From positions 119,718-183,717 of the forward strand of contig NZ_BMCT01000010.1 of the NCBI RefSeq assembly GCF_014635325.1: 64,000 bases of DNA, given 5' to 3'. Of this stretch, positions 27,992-36,630 are shown piece after piece; position 1 is the first letter of the stretch; each line of letters opens with the position of its first letter. The notes beneath the pieces were generated by a model. That model saw only the letters and a list, made by a program, of their open reading frames with translations, did not search any database and had not been told where the DNA came from. Source of the stretch: Azorhizobium oxalatiphilum. Its GTDB lineage: Bacteria; Pseudomonadota; Alphaproteobacteria; Rhizobiales; Xanthobacteraceae. The position numbers were made by a program, and so were the translations under genes.

Positions 27992-30148
27992 TCAGAACCG
28001 CTTGATGTCGATGCCGTGCTTGCGCAGGGCATAGCCGATCTGGCGCGGGGTGAGGTTGAGCAGGCGGGCCGCCTTGGCCTGCACCCAGCCGGAGCGCTCC
28101 ATGGCCTGGAGCAGTTGTTCCTTCTCGTTCGGCCGGCCGGGAAGGGCCGGGCAGGCTTCCGTACCGGGACAGGTCACGGGAAGGCCCTCCACGGGTCCCG
28201 CGGCCGCTGCCGGGAAGGGCGTGAGCGGGACGGGGGAGAGGGGCACCGGCACGACCGGGGCGGGGGCGAGCGGGCCGGATGCCGGCGGGGCCGCCTGCGC
28301 CGCCGCCGCATGGGAGGCAGCGGGCGCCGGCGTCACCGGCAGGGTATGCTTGGGCGCCGAGCCCTTCCACAGGACGGCGGAGAGGCACTGGCCGCTGTCG
28401 CAGGCGAAATCGTGCGGGGTGATGACGCTGTCATGGGCCAGCGTCGCCGTGCGCCGCACGCAATTCTCCAGCTCGCGCACATTTCCGGGGAAGTAGCAGC
28501 GGCGCAGCACCTCGATGGCCGCGGCGGAGAGCACCAGCTCCTGCTTGTTTTCCTTGTTGAAGCGATCAAGCACGCTGCGCGCCAGCTTGGGGATGTCGCC
28601 GGGCCGCTCGCGCAAGGGCGGCAGCAGCAGCGGCACCACATGGATGCGGTAATAGAGATCGGCGCGGAACTCGCCCTTGGCCACCGCCTCCTCCAGATTC
28701 TTGTTGGTGGCGCAGACGAGGCGCACGTCCACCTTCAGCGTGCGGTTGCCGCCCACGCGCTCGAACTCGCCTTCCTGCAACACGCGCAGCAGCTTGGCCT
28801 GGAAGGCGGGCGAGATCTCGCCGATCTCGTCCAGAAAGAGCGTGCCGCCGTGGGCCAGCTCGAAGCGGCCCTGGCGCATGTTGATCGCCCCGGTGAAGGC
28901 GCCCTTCTCATGGCCGAACAGTTCCGATTCCAGCACCGCCTCCGGCAAGGCGGCGCAATTCACCTTCACGAAGGGCTTCGCCTTGCGGGGCGAGAGTTCG
29001 TGGATGGCGCGGGCGAACAGTTCCTTGCCGGTGCCGCTTTCCCCGCGCAGCAGCACGGTGGTGTTGGAGCGGGCCACCACCTGCGCGGTGGCGATGAGGC
29101 GCTTCACCAGCGGACTGTCGCCGATGATGCCGATGGCCGATCCGGCCTCGGTGGTCTTGCGCTCAACAGGCGTCTGTTCTTCCTTCAGCGCCTTTTCCAG
29201 CCGGTGGGTCTGGGCGATCAGGCGGTCGCGGTCGCTGGCCACCAGCTCGTGCAGGCGCACGGTCTGGCCCACCAGATTGGCCACCATGGAGAGGAAGCGC
29301 ACGTCCTCGTCGAAGCGGAACCGGGCGGTGCCGTCCCAGATGCGGTCGATGGAGAGCGTGCCCATCACATGGCCCTCGGCCTTGATCGGCACGCCGATGA
29401 AGGAGACGGTCGCCGCGTCGGGCGAGACGAACAGGTCCTCATGGCCCTCGAACAGCGGGTCGGCGGCCACGTCCTGCACCACCAGCGGCGTCTGGGTGGC
29501 AACGATCTGGTCGATGGCCTTCTGCGGCACGCGGGCGCGGATCTGGCCGGCCATTTCCGGCGTCCAGCCGGTGGTGGCCACCATGTCCGGCTCGCCCTCC
29601 TTGTCGAGGATGACGATCATGCCGTGCCGCATCTGCAGCATGGAGGACAGGATGTTCACCACATTGGCGAGCGTCACCTCCAGGCGGCGGGCTGCCGTGA
29701 GGATCTTGGAAATCTCGTACACGCCAATGAGCGCCACCTCGGGCGAGGTGCCGCGCGACATCGGGTGGGGGATCTCGGAATGGGGCATCTCGGGGTGGGT
29801 CATCTCCGGGTGGGTCATCGCCTGGAAAACCCCGTGCGGCTGCGCCATCTCGTGGCGCGATGAAACGTCGTGCAGGACTCCGGCCTGAAGCGGGTCGGAG
29901 TGAAAGATATCGTCATGGCGGGACTCGCGCGGCGATCCGGCCCGGTCGGCGGTCTCCCGCCGACCGTCCGAACGCCCGCTCTCCTGACGTCCGGCATCGC
30001 GCCGCGCGTTCTCGATCTGCACCGCCTCCGGTCGGCCGGTCTCCGTCCGGCGCTGCACCGCGCCACCGTCCGGCCTCGTCTGAACCCTCGGCGCGTCGGG
30101 CAATGCCGACGTGGACCGAGGCACACGTACCTGGAAGAAATCGGTCAT
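27992..30148 (-). CDS. nifA: NifA, sigma-54-dependent activator of nitrogen fixation
   Basis: A 718-aa enhancer-binding protein, longer than the usual ~520-620. Residues 1-136 are a polar, probably disordered extension ending in MTHPE-type repeats (~111-129). Residues ~137-300 are a GAF domain. The AAA+ domain spans ~340-575 with Walker A GESGTGKE (369-376), GAFTGA (416-421) and Walker B GTLFLDE. Cys551, 563, 583 and 588 give C-x11-C-x19-C-x4-C, the mark of oxygen-sensitive rhizobial-type NifA. An Ala/Pro linker (~600-670) and a C-terminal Fis-type helix-turn-helix (~675-718) follow. The ATG at 30148 has GGGAG upstream. It would activate the -24/-12 promoters listed here. Confidence 0.96.
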   Translation of the reverse strand: MTDFFQVRVPRSTSALPDAPRVQTRPDGGAVQRRTETGRPEAVQIENARRDAGRQESGRSDGRRETADRAGSPRESRHDDIFHSDPLQAGVLHDVSSRHEMAQPHGVFQAMTHPEMTHPEMPHSEIPHPMSRGTSPEVALIGVYEISKILTAARRLEVTLANVVNILSSMLQMRHGMIVILDKEGEPDMVATTGWTPEMAGQIRARVPQKAIDQIVATQTPLVVQDVAADPLFEGHEDLFVSPDAATVSFIGVPIKAEGHVMGTLSIDRIWDGTARFRFDEDVRFLSMVANLVGQTVRLHELVASDRDRLIAQTHRLEKALKEEQTPVERKTTEAGSAIGIIGDSPLVKRLIATAQVVARSNTTVLLRGESGTGKELFARAIHELSPRKAKPFVKVNCAALPEAVLESELFGHEKGAFTGAINMRQGRFELAHGGTLFLDEIGEISPAFQAKLLRVLQEGEFERVGGNRTLKVDVRLVCATNKNLEEAVAKGEFRADLYYRIHVVPLLLPPLRERPGDIPKLARSVLDRFNKENKQELVLSAAAIEVLRRCYFPGNVRELENCVRRTATLAHDSVITPHDFACDSGQCLSAVLWKGSAPKHTLPVTPAPAASHAAAAQAAPPASGPLAPAPVVPVPLSPVPLTPFPAAAAGPVEGLPVTCPGTEACPALPGRPNEKEQLLQAMERSGWVQAKAARLLNLTPRQIGYALRKHGIDIKRF

Positions 30149-30295
30149 TGGCGTGCTCCCAGCCGCAGAGCGGCATATGAGGGATCGGCCTCCTGACGGG
30201 TGTTCCCTATCGGTATTCCCTGATGCGGTCTCTGGCGGTGGACCGCTGATCTTTTCGAGATGTTCTAATGGAACCCGCGTGGAGATGAGCCGACT

Positions 30296-30309
30296 TTGAT
30301 TTGCGTCAA
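30296..30309. promoter_or_regulatory. FixK/FNR box upstream of nifA
   Basis: TTGATTTGCGTCAA matches TTGAT-N4-ATCAA at 9 of 10 specified bases. It lies ~150 bp upstream of the nifA start, which suggests low-oxygen control by a FixK/FNR-type regulator. Confidence 0.7.
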
Positions 30310-30348
30310 CTAATGGAGCTGTTCGACCGCAGAACATCCGCCGCGGCC

Positions 30349-30363
30349 GCACAAATGTTGTGC
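30349..30363. promoter_or_regulatory. NtrC-like site upstream of nifA
   Basis: GCACAAATGTTGTGC is a perfect palindrome with GCAC-N7-GTGC, the spacing of NtrC boxes. It abuts the end of ahpD. No good sigma-54 promoter was found between it and nifA, so the assignment is tentative. Confidence 0.45.
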
Positions 30364-30368
30364 TGTCA

Positions 30369-30914
30369 CTACTCGGCTGCGGCTGGCAGCCGATCGCCGG
30401 CCGCCTCAAGGGCGACGGCGGTGGAGGCGATGACGGCGGCCACGCGCACCGCTGTCTGGATCTGCGCCTCGCTGAGGCCGGCCTCGCGCAGCACGGCCTC
30501 ATGGGCATCGATGCAGCGGCCGCAGCCGTTCATGGCGGAGACCGCCAGGGACCACAGCTCGAAATCGGCCTTCTCGACGCCGGGATTGCCGATCACGCTC
30601 ATGCGCAGCTTGGCGGGCAGGGTCTCATAGGCCTTGTTGGCCGCCAGATGCGTGAAACGGTAATAGACATTGTTCATGGCCATGATGGAGGCGGCCGCCT
30701 TCGCCGCGTCCAGCGCCGCCGGGGAGAGATGCGGGGCGGCCTCGCTCTCCAGCGCCTGCGCCACCTCAGCGTTGCGGGTGGTGAGCCCGCAGGCCACCAG
30801 CAGCCCATAAAGCTGCTGGGGCGTGAGGCTGTCCTCGCGCGGCAGGGCCGAGAGGTTCAGCTTCACATCCTTGGCGAAACCGGGGAGCAGCGACTTCAGG
30901 TCTTCGATGCTCAT
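30369..30914 (-). CDS. ahpD: AhpD-type alkyl hydroperoxidase / carboxymuconolactone decarboxylase family
   Basis: A 181-aa AhpD. The CxxC active site is in [11 protein letters not shown] (~residue 135), with the conserved Glu/His relay upstream and downstream. The all-helical [18 protein letters not shown] start and [19 protein letters not shown] segment match the family. It recycles the adjacent peroxiredoxin AhpC. It starts 4 bp after the ahpC stop, and nifA follows 220 bp downstream on the same strand, so some nifA message may come from the ahpC promoter. Confidence 0.94.
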   Translation of the reverse strand: MSIEDLKSLLPGFAKDVKLNLSALPREDSLTPQQLYGLLVACGLTTRNAEVAQALESEAAPHLSPAALDAAKAAASIMAMNNVYYRFTHLAANKAYETLPAKLRMSVIGNPGVEKADFELWSLAVSAMNGCGRCIDAHEAVLREAGLSEAQIQTAVRVAAVIASTAVALEAAGDRLPAAAE

Positions 30915-30918
30915 CTGC

Positions 30919-31473
30919 TCAGGCCACCTTCAGCACGTCGCCGCCGACTTCGCGGTTGCAGGGGCACAGTTCGTCCGTCTGCAGCGCGTCCAGCACCCGC
31001 AGCGTATCCTTCGGATTGCGGCCGACATTGAGGTTGGTGGCATAGACGTGCTGGATCACATTGTCCGGATCCACCACGAAGGTGTAGCGATAGGCCACCC
31101 CGTCCGGTGAGCGCACGCCCAGCCCGTCCACCAGCGAGCCGTTGGTGTCGGCGAAGGACCAGATGGGCAGGCGGTTCAGATCCCTGTGGTCGCGCCGCCA
31201 GGCGAGCTTCACGAACTCATTGTCGGTGGAGCCGCCGAGCACCACCGCGTCACGGTCGGCGAAGTCGCCGGAGAGGCGGGCGAATTCCGCGATCTCGGTG
31301 GGGCACACGAAGGTGAAATCCTTGGGATAGAAAAAAATGATCTTCCACTTACCAGGGAAGCTCTCCGCCGTGAGGGTCTCGAACGCGGGCTGGCCGTTCT
31401 CCTCGTGGAAGTTGAAGCCGGGCTTGACGCCGGTGATCGAGAACTCAGGAAGGGTGTTGCCAATGCCGAGCAT
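30919..31473 (-). CDS. ahpC: AhpC-type peroxiredoxin
   Basis: A 184-aa two-cysteine peroxiredoxin that reduces peroxides. The peroxidatic Cys is in [18 protein letters not shown] (~residue 56), and a C-terminal CPC near residue 170 supplies resolving thiols. FRATFVVDP-like [16 protein letters not shown] is present. The start at 31473 has GGAG 8 nt upstream. A perfect sigma-54 promoter and a NifA site lie upstream, so this peroxide-protection pair is probably induced with nitrogenase. Confidence 0.95.
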   Translation of the reverse strand: MLGIGNTLPEFSITGVKPGFNFHEENGQPAFETLTAESFPGKWKIIFFYPKDFTFVCPTEIAEFARLSGDFADRDAVVLGGSTDNEFVKLAWRRDHRDLNRLPIWSFADTNGSLVDGLGVRSPDGVAYRYTFVVDPDNVIQHVYATNLNVGRNPKDTLRVLDALQTDELCPCNREVGGDVLKVA

Positions 31474-31531
31474 AAGAATGTCTCCAATGGTCGCGCGGCG
31501 AAGCGCGCAGTCATCGTCTGGCGGACATGCT

Positions 31532-31546
31532 GCAACGCCCGTGCCA
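31532..31546 (-). promoter_or_regulatory. Sigma-54 promoter of ahpCD
   Basis: Minus-strand TGGCACGGGCGTTGC followed by A is a full match to the consensus TGGCACG-N4-TTGCW. It lies ~60 bp upstream of the ahpC ATG. Confidence 0.9.
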
Positions 31547-31607
31547 GCGGTCCGGGAAGCTCGAAACGCTACTGATTCCAATCAGCGCGTTTGCGACAGG
31601 TCCTGAA

Positions 31608-31623
31608 TGTCGGGTTTGCGACA
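31608..31623. promoter_or_regulatory. NifA upstream activator sequence (ahpC / yqeB-like)
   Basis: TGTCGGGTTTGCGACA is an exact TGT-N10-ACA. It is ~70 bp upstream of the ahpC -24 box and ~140 bp upstream of the weaker divergent -24 box. Confidence 0.82.
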
Positions 31624-31753
31624 CGACAGCCGGGGCGCGCCTGTCGGGAAGCCTGCGCGGCACCCGCCGCCGCTGCGGTGCCAGGGCGGAAAGCGTGCAC
31701 CCGCGCCTGTTCCTTTGCGGAAGGTTGCAGCTGCGGTTCGCCACGTCAGCGCT

Positions 31754-31769
31754 TGGCATGAATGTCGCT
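31754..31769 (+). promoter_or_regulatory. Candidate sigma-54 promoter of the yqeB-like/modD pair
   Basis: TGGCATGAATGTCGCT keeps GG-N10-GC spacing but differs from consensus at two positions (CATG for CACG, TCGC for TTGC). It lies ~170 bp upstream of the start codon. Confidence 0.45.
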
Positions 31770-31940
31770 AGAGGACTGCCGTCCCCGCCTTCAAGCGGCG
31801 GCAGGGGGATCCGGTGCGGCACGCCCGCTGTGGCGACGCGTTGGAACGGATGGGCAGGGCGGCCTCTGAGCACCGTGCCGGTCGCGCGCGGCATGCGGGC
31901 GGCGGGTGGATCGCGGGTGGGGCCGGCGACGGGAGACACG

Positions 31941-32786
31941 ATGCGCAACGAAACAGACTTCAGGCCGTCGCGTCGTGCGCCGGTGGCCGTGGTGCTCGGC
32001 ACCAATGATGTGGCGTCCGCGGTGGCCTGCCGGCTGTTTCAGGCGGGCTACGGCGTGGTGGTCTCGCGGGATCCGGCTCAGCCGGTGCTGCGCCGGAGCA
32101 TGGCTTTCGACGACGCGCTGGTCACAGGCTTCTCCGAACTGATGGGCGTCACCGCCCGCCCCACCCATGCGCTGGTGGAGGTGCTGCGCGGCTTCACGGA
32201 GCGCAACGGCGTCATGGTCACGACCATGGAGCTGGGCGACCTGCTCTGCCTCGGCCTGATCGATCTGCTGGTGGATGCGCGCCTGCGCCTGCGCTCGCTG
32301 AAGGTGGATATCCGCCCCTTCGCCCGTCTCACCATCGGCCTCGGGCCGGGGTTCACTGCCGGCCGCCATGTGGACGTGGCGGTGGAGACGGCGCCGGAAG
32401 CCATCGGCGTGCTGCGCGAAGGCTCCACGCTGGCCGCCCACGGCCGTTCCGCGCCGCTGGCGGGTGCGGGGCGCGAGCGCTTCGCCCGCGCGGTGGGCGG
32501 CGGCCTGTGGCTGACGGACTGCGCCATCGGCGACCGCGTGACCCGCGACGCGGTGATCGGCACATGCAATGATGTGCTGGTCACGGCTCCGCTTACGGGA
32601 CATCTGCGGGGCCTCGTGCGCAGCGGCGTCGATGTGCCGGATGGGCTGAAGCTGCTGGAGGTCGATCCCGGCTCCGAACCGAGCTGGCTCGGCCCCAGCG
32701 AGCGGGCGCAGCGCATCGCTGCCGCCACGCTGGATGCGGTGCGCACCATGGAGACCATGGTGGCGGGCGCCGGGGTGTCGCACTGA
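31941..32786 (+). CDS. EF2563/YqeB-like molybdenum-hydroxylase accessory protein
   Basis: A 281-aa protein resembling the EF2563/YqeB family associated with selenium-dependent molybdenum hydroxylases. It begins with a Rossmann-like VAVVLGTNDVASAVACRLFQAGYGVVVS and RRSMAFDDAL, then a middle FARLTIGLGPGFTAGRHVDVAVET segment typical of that family. The molecular function is not established. It lies directly upstream of modD and divergent from the NifA-controlled ahpC, so a role in molybdenum supply is likely by context. RBS GGGAG precedes the ATG at 31941. Confidence 0.65.
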   Translation: MRNETDFRPSRRAPVAVVLGTNDVASAVACRLFQAGYGVVVSRDPAQPVLRRSMAFDDALVTGFSELMGVTARPTHALVEVLRGFTERNGVMVTTMELGDLLCLGLIDLLVDARLRLRSLKVDIRPFARLTIGLGPGFTAGRHVDVAVETAPEAIGVLREGSTLAAHGRSAPLAGAGRERFARAVGGGLWLTDCAIGDRVTRDAVIGTCNDVLVTAPLTGHLRGLVRSGVDVPDGLKLLEVDPGSEPSWLGPSERAQRIAAATLDAVRTMETMVAGAGVSH

Positions 32787-32916
32787 GACACCGGGGCGGG
32801 CGCACCATCGGGCGGCTGGCGCCGGGGCGTGTCGCCCCATGGTGCCAGCGCCCACGGTGCCAGCGCCCGGCCTTCGCACGTGACACCTGCAGCCTGACGT
32901 CCCCGGAGTTGAGCGT

Positions 32917-33753
32917 ATGCGTGCGTGGTCGTCGGAGCGGATCGAGTCCCTGTTGGCGGAAGATGTGCCGCATGGGGATCTGACCACCCATCTGCTTGGC
33001 ATCGGCGACCGGCCGGGGCGCATGCGCTTCCAGATGCGCAGGCCGGGCGTGGTGTGCGGCATCGAGGTCGCCGCGCAACTGGTGACGCAGGCCGGCGGCG
33101 CGGCGCAGGTGGTGCGGCCCACGGGCACGCGGGTGGCGGCGGGCGATCTGCTGCTGGAAGCCAGCGGCACGGCGGGCGCGCTGCATCAGGCCTGGAAGGT
33201 GGCGCAGACGCTGGTGGAATATCTCTCCGGCATCGCCACCGCCACGGCGGCCATGGTGGATGCGGCCCGCGCGGTGTCCCCGGACATCGCCGTCGTCACC
33301 ACGCGAAAAACCTTTCCCGGCAACAAGGCGGCGATGATCGAGGCGATCCGGGCCGGCGGCGCCGAGCCGCATCGCCTCGGCCTGTCGGAAACCGTTCTCG
33401 TCTTTCCCGAGCATCGCGCCTTCCTGGCCGATCCGCTGGCGGCCATCGCCCGGCTGCGGGCAGCCGCGCCCGAAAAGCGCATCGTGGTGGAGGTGGACAC
33501 ATTGGAGGGCGTGCGGGCCATCCTTCCGGCGGGGCCGGACATCCTCCAGTGCGAGAAGATGACGCCGGCCGAGATCGCCGCCGTGGTGGCGGACGTGGCG
33601 GCAGCGGGCAGCCCGGCGCGGGTGGCGGCGGCGGGCGGGGTGAATGCGGGCAATGCGGCGGATTACGCCCGTGCCGGGGCGCACATTCTGGTGTCCTCCG
33701 CGCCCTATTGGGCGGCGCCGGCGGACGTGAAGGTGACGCTGGAGGCCGCCTGA
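32917..33753 (+). CDS. modD: ModD, quinolinate-phosphoribosyltransferase-like molybdenum protein
   Basis: A 278-aa ModD. It has the quinolinate phosphoribosyltransferase fold: LLAEDVPHGDLTTHLLG at the start, the TTRKTFPGNKAAM block and the C-terminal VAAAGGVNAGNAADYARAGAHILV phosphate-binding barrel end. ModD occurs in molybdenum-transport or nif loci of proteobacteria and is thought to act on a molybdenum-related small molecule; the exact reaction is unproven. nadC itself is usually near nadA/nadB, which are absent here, and the upstream neighbour is molybdenum-linked. Confidence 0.85.
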   Translation: MRAWSSERIESLLAEDVPHGDLTTHLLGIGDRPGRMRFQMRRPGVVCGIEVAAQLVTQAGGAAQVVRPTGTRVAAGDLLLEASGTAGALHQAWKVAQTLVEYLSGIATATAAMVDAARAVSPDIAVVTTRKTFPGNKAAMIEAIRAGGAEPHRLGLSETVLVFPEHRAFLADPLAAIARLRAAAPEKRIVVEVDTLEGVRAILPAGPDILQCEKMTPAEIAAVVADVAAAGSPARVAAAGGVNAGNAADYARAGAHILVSSAPYWAAPADVKVTLEAA

Positions 33754-33868
33754 CGCGGGCTGCGCGGCGATTGACAGGAACACGGGCGGCGCGTGGAAGC
33801 GGGCCGTGCGGGTGGCGGGGGATGTCCGGGGGGACACGCCACGGCGGGCCGAAACCGCCGGAAGGGCC

Positions 33869-33972
33869 TAGAGCATGTCCGGCTTTGATTGCTCCGCAAT
33901 CCAAGCCGCAAGACATTCTCTATCAAAGAGTTGGAGCGTTTCAGCGTTTCCATGAAACGATGAAACGCTCTG
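33869..33972. repeat. Dispersed bipartite palindromic repeat, copy 2
   Basis: Nearly identical to 7641-7741. The second palindrome is best here: GAGCGTTTCAGCGTTTC pairs with GAAACGATGAAACGCTC around CAT with a single mismatch. The rest of the 33754-34068 intergenic region shows no gene. Confidence 0.85.
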
Positions 33973-34068
33973 GGCTCATCCGGCGGTTCGGTTTCCGAGG
34001 ATCAGGCTATCGCTGACGGATCTGCGCAGGGTTCAGGCGGCGGCACACGTGCCGCCGGTCCTGCCGGC

Positions 34069-34437
34069 TCAGCGGCGGGCGGGCAGGGACGCGCCGCGCG
34101 AGGAGCTGCCGAGGGCGAGCGCGCTGCCGGGCAGCGGTCCGGTCACGGTGGGCGCGGCCTCGTTGGCGGCCTTCAGGCGGTTGAGGTCACGCTTGGCCTG
34201 CCGCGCCTGCTTGCGATGGCGGCCCTGACGCAGCCACGTATAGAGGCCGCCTATGATCAGGCCCAGAATCACGCCACCGAAGACGATGGAGAACAGCGGC
34301 ACCGTGACCGAGAGGGCGGGCGAGTCCGGCGAGAAGGGATCCAGCGAGAGCGTGACCGGGCGACGGTTGGCCACCGCCAGTGCCACCAGCAGGATGGAGA
34401 CCGGCAGGCCGATGAGAACGGAGAGGATGCGACCCAC
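34069..34437 (-). CDS. lapA: LapA-domain inner-membrane protein (DUF1049)
   Basis: A 122-aa protein with two N-terminal membrane helices (SVLIGLPVSILLVALAVANR and VPLFSIVFGGVILGLIIGGLYTWL) separated by RRPVTLSLDPF. A basic, coiled-coil-like RQGRHRKQARQAKRDLNRLKAAN follows. This is the LapA (YciS) layout, linked in E. coli to control of LPS synthesis through LapB/FtsH. Placement right after ihfB is the conserved order in alphaproteobacteria. The C-terminal ~35 residues are low complexity. Confidence 0.85.
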   Translation of the reverse strand: MGRILSVLIGLPVSILLVALAVANRRPVTLSLDPFSPDSPALSVTVPLFSIVFGGVILGLIIGGLYTWLRQGRHRKQARQAKRDLNRLKAANEAAPTVTGPLPGSALALGSSSRGASLPARR

Positions 34438-34445
34438 GGTGCTGC

Positions 34446-34730
34446 TCAGTCCCCGTCGTTGAGACGCTCGCGCATCTCCTTGCCGGTCTTGAAGTAGGGC
34501 ACGCTCTTGGAGGTGACGTCCACCTGCTTGCCGGTGCGCGGGTTGCGGCCGGTGCGGGCCTCGCGATGCTTGACGGAGAAGGCGCCGAAGCCGCGCAGTT
34601 CCACGCGGTCGCCCTTCGCCAGCGCATCCACGATCTGGTCGAGGATGGCGTTGACGATGTTCTCAACGTCACGCTGATAAAGATGCGGATTGGCTTCGGC
34701 GATCTTCTGCACCAGTTCGGACTTGATCAT
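34446..34730 (-). CDS. ihfB: Integration host factor beta subunit
   Basis: A 94-aa HU/IHF-family DNA-bending protein. It begins [17 protein letters not shown] and has the beta-arm with [27 protein letters not shown], ending [12 protein letters not shown]. The wording VENIVNAI and the position between sppA and lapA identify IhfB and not HU. Together with IhfA (elsewhere) it would bend DNA at the nif promoters, and a consensus site lies upstream of nifD. The reading frame continues upstream but the ATG at 34730 is the family start. Confidence 0.95.
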   Translation of the reverse strand: MIKSELVQKIAEANPHLYQRDVENIVNAILDQIVDALAKGDRVELRGFGAFSVKHREARTGRNPRTGKQVDVTSKSVPYFKTGKEMRERLNDGD

Positions 34731-34857
34731 TGTCGGCTCAAAATTTCCGGTGCCAGATGGGAATCGCAATAATACGCTGACGCGCCGTGTCGTGACAGCT
34801 TGTGCGGTGTCGGCCTGAGGCCCCGGAACGGCAACGCCGCATCCCACCGCGCGTAGT

Positions 34858-35823
34858 CTAGATCGGAGCCTGCCAGAGGGCCAAAAGCCCGTCAAGTTTC
34901 GCCCGTTCCAAAGCGGATTGGGTTGCCTCGGAAAGATAGCCCGCCACGCTCTCGAAGCCGGTTGCGGCGGCGAGCGTCGCAGCCATGCCGCGCAGCCAGG
35001 AGAACTCGCTCGACGTCTTCTCCGTGCGCCAGGTGCGCACGCGCAGATCCTCCGACACGCCCTTCTCCCGCGCCAGCCAGGCGCGTGCGGTGCGTTCGTC
35101 GCCCACCTCATCCACCAGCTGCAGCGCGAGGCCCTGGTGGCCGGTGAAGACGCGGCCGTCGGTGACTTCCGCGAGGCGGGTGTCGGACACCTTGCGGCGG
35201 TCGGAGACGAGGCCCTTGAACCAGCCGTAGCTGTCCACCACCAGACTGTTGATCGCGGCGCGCGCTTCCGGGCTGGTGGGCTGGTAGCCATTGGGCACGG
35301 CTTTCAGCGGCGAGGATTTGATATCCTCCACCGTCACGCCGATCTTGCCCAGCAGCTCGGTGACGTTGGGATACTGGAAGATGACGCCGATGGACCCCAC
35401 CATGCCGTTGCGGCGCGCGACGATATGGTCCGCGCCCATGGCGGCGATGTAGCCGCCGGAGGCGGCCATGCCTTCCACCACCGCCACCACCGGCTTCTTC
35501 TCGGCGAGACGCCGCAGGGCGTCATAGAGCTGCTCGGCGCCGGTGACGGTGCCGCCGGGGCTGTCGATGGAGACGATGACGGCCTTGGCATTGGACTTGG
35601 CGATGCGGTCCAGCATCTCCACCCGCTCGCGATCGGTGCGGATGATGCCACCCACCACGATGCGCGCCACATGGGGCGAGGAGGGTAGGATATCGCGACC
35701 GTATGTCACGTAACCGCCCACCGCCACGGCGGCGACCACCGCGAGCACGCCGACGACGCGCCAGAAGCTGAGCTTGCGGCGCAGGCGGCGGCGGTCAACG
35801 ATCTGGTCCACGTCGAGCGACAT
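34858..35823 (-). CDS. sppA: SppA-type signal peptide peptidase (S49)
   Basis: A 321-aa membrane-anchored serine peptidase of family S49. One N-terminal membrane helix ([24 protein letters not shown]) precedes the protease core. [19 protein letters not shown] and [24 protein letters not shown] include the nucleophile serine, and [18 protein letters not shown] follows. It clears cleaved signal peptides and membrane proteins. RBS GGAG precedes the ATG at 35823. It belongs to the rpsA-sppA-ihfB-lapA neighbourhood, interrupted here by two inserted units. Confidence 0.93.
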   Translation of the reverse strand: MSLDVDQIVDRRRLRRKLSFWRVVGVLAVVAAVAVGGYVTYGRDILPSSPHVARIVVGGIIRTDRERVEMLDRIAKSNAKAVIVSIDSPGGTVTGAEQLYDALRRLAEKKPVVAVVEGMAASGGYIAAMGADHIVARRNGMVGSIGVIFQYPNVTELLGKIGVTVEDIKSSPLKAVPNGYQPTSPEARAAINSLVVDSYGWFKGLVSDRRKVSDTRLAEVTDGRVFTGHQGLALQLVDEVGDERTARAWLAREKGVSEDLRVRTWRTEKTSSEFSWLRGMAATLAAATGFESVAGYLSEATQSALERAKLDGLLALWQAPI

Positions 35824-35920
35824 CAGGATCTCCGGTCAGCCCCCGCTGAGCGGCGCACTTAAGCGGGCGGGCGGCGGCTTGGCAAGGGAAGGAGGCGTGC
35901 TTGGTCAGCCGGCACGGATG

Positions 35921-35945
35921 TTGTATTATACGGCGTATTACAGAT
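35921..35945. promoter_or_regulatory. Promoter/operator of the toxin-antitoxin pair
   Basis: TTATACGGCGTATTA is an imperfect palindrome in an AT-rich patch directly before the antitoxin gene. Its TATTAT/TATACG content also suits a -10 box. Autoregulation by the ribbon-helix-helix antitoxin is inferred. Confidence 0.5.
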
Positions 35946-35956
35946 GAGGGTGCGCC

Positions 35957-36217
35957 ATGGCCAAGCCGGACTTGTCCGATCCCATTCCCGTCCGCCTGCC
36001 CCGTGATGTGCTGGCCGATATCGAGGCCATCGCGAAGGTTTCGGATCGGACACGCAGCTGGGTGATGGTGCGTGCGCTGCGCCTCTATCTGGCGGGGGAG
36101 GGCGCGGACATCCTCGCTGCGGCCCAGGGGCAGGAGGAGATGGCCGCCGGCAAGGGGCACGCGATGGATGACGTACTGGCCGAGGTCGAGGCGATCATCC
36201 GCAAAAACGTCGCCTGA
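35957..36217 (+). CDS. Ribbon-helix-helix antitoxin (CopG/ParD-like)
   Basis: An 86-aa small protein with N-terminal PIPVRLPRDVLADIEAIAKVSDRTRSWVMVRALRLYL, the beta-strand plus helix-turn-helix pattern of ribbon-helix-helix DNA-binding antitoxins. The acidic C-terminal half should bind the toxin. Its stop codon overlaps the toxin start by one base (TGATG), the standard type II toxin-antitoxin layout. A palindrome upstream is a likely autoregulatory operator. Confidence 0.88.
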   Translation: MAKPDLSDPIPVRLPRDVLADIEAIAKVSDRTRSWVMVRALRLYLAGEGADILAAAQGQEEMAAGKGHAMDDVLAEVEAIIRKNVA

Positions 36218-36597
36218 TGAAGGTGCGCCTGTCGCCACGGGCGCGAGCCTATCTGCTGGAGGAGGCGGCCTATCTGCGCCGCCACAGCCGTGCGGCCGCC
36301 GAGGCTTTCCTTGGCCGCATGCGCAGTGCTCAACAGCTCCTCGCCACCTATCCCGCGAGCGGCGAGGCGCTTCCCATGGCCGGCGTTCGCCGGTTGGTGA
36401 GCGGGGACTATGTGTTGGATTATCAAGTGCGTGACGAGGCGTTGGATGTGCTGTCCGTCCGTCATGGGCGACAGCAACCCGCGGGCCTGCCGATCGCCCC
36501 TGATTTCGACTACGAGGCTTCACCCGACGTGGCCCCCAAGACCGAAGTGGCCCCGGCCGGACCCGAAGCGGACCCCGAGCCGGACGCCGACGCCTGA
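36217..36597 (+). CDS. RelE/ParE-superfamily toxin with acidic tail
   Basis: A 126-aa toxin partner. Residues 1-95 follow the ParE fold: VRLSPRARAYLLEEAAYLRRHSRAAAEAFLGRMRSAQQLL, YPASGEALPMAGVRRLVSGDYVLDYQV and the closing VLSVRHGRQQP. Toxins of this class inhibit gyrase (ParE) or cleave mRNA (RelE); the sequence leans to ParE. Residues ~100-126 are an unusual Pro/Glu/Asp-rich extension. Target is not determinable here. Confidence 0.87.
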   Translation: MKVRLSPRARAYLLEEAAYLRRHSRAAAEAFLGRMRSAQQLLATYPASGEALPMAGVRRLVSGDYVLDYQVRDEALDVLSVRHGRQQPAGLPIAPDFDYEASPDVAPKTEVAPAGPEADPEPDADA

Positions 36598-36630
36598 GCG
36601 CCGCCGTCCGGGTTCGTCACTTCCCCCCGC

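Noticed and set aside
30149..30300. Sigma-54 promoter for nifA
   Set aside because: Scanning for GG-N10-GC on the minus strand gave only a match at the start codon, which cannot work as a promoter.
30320..30336. NifA site upstream of nifA (TGTTC-N7-GAACA)
   Set aside because: Between TGT and ACA there are 11 bases instead of 10; kept only as an unexplained inverted repeat.
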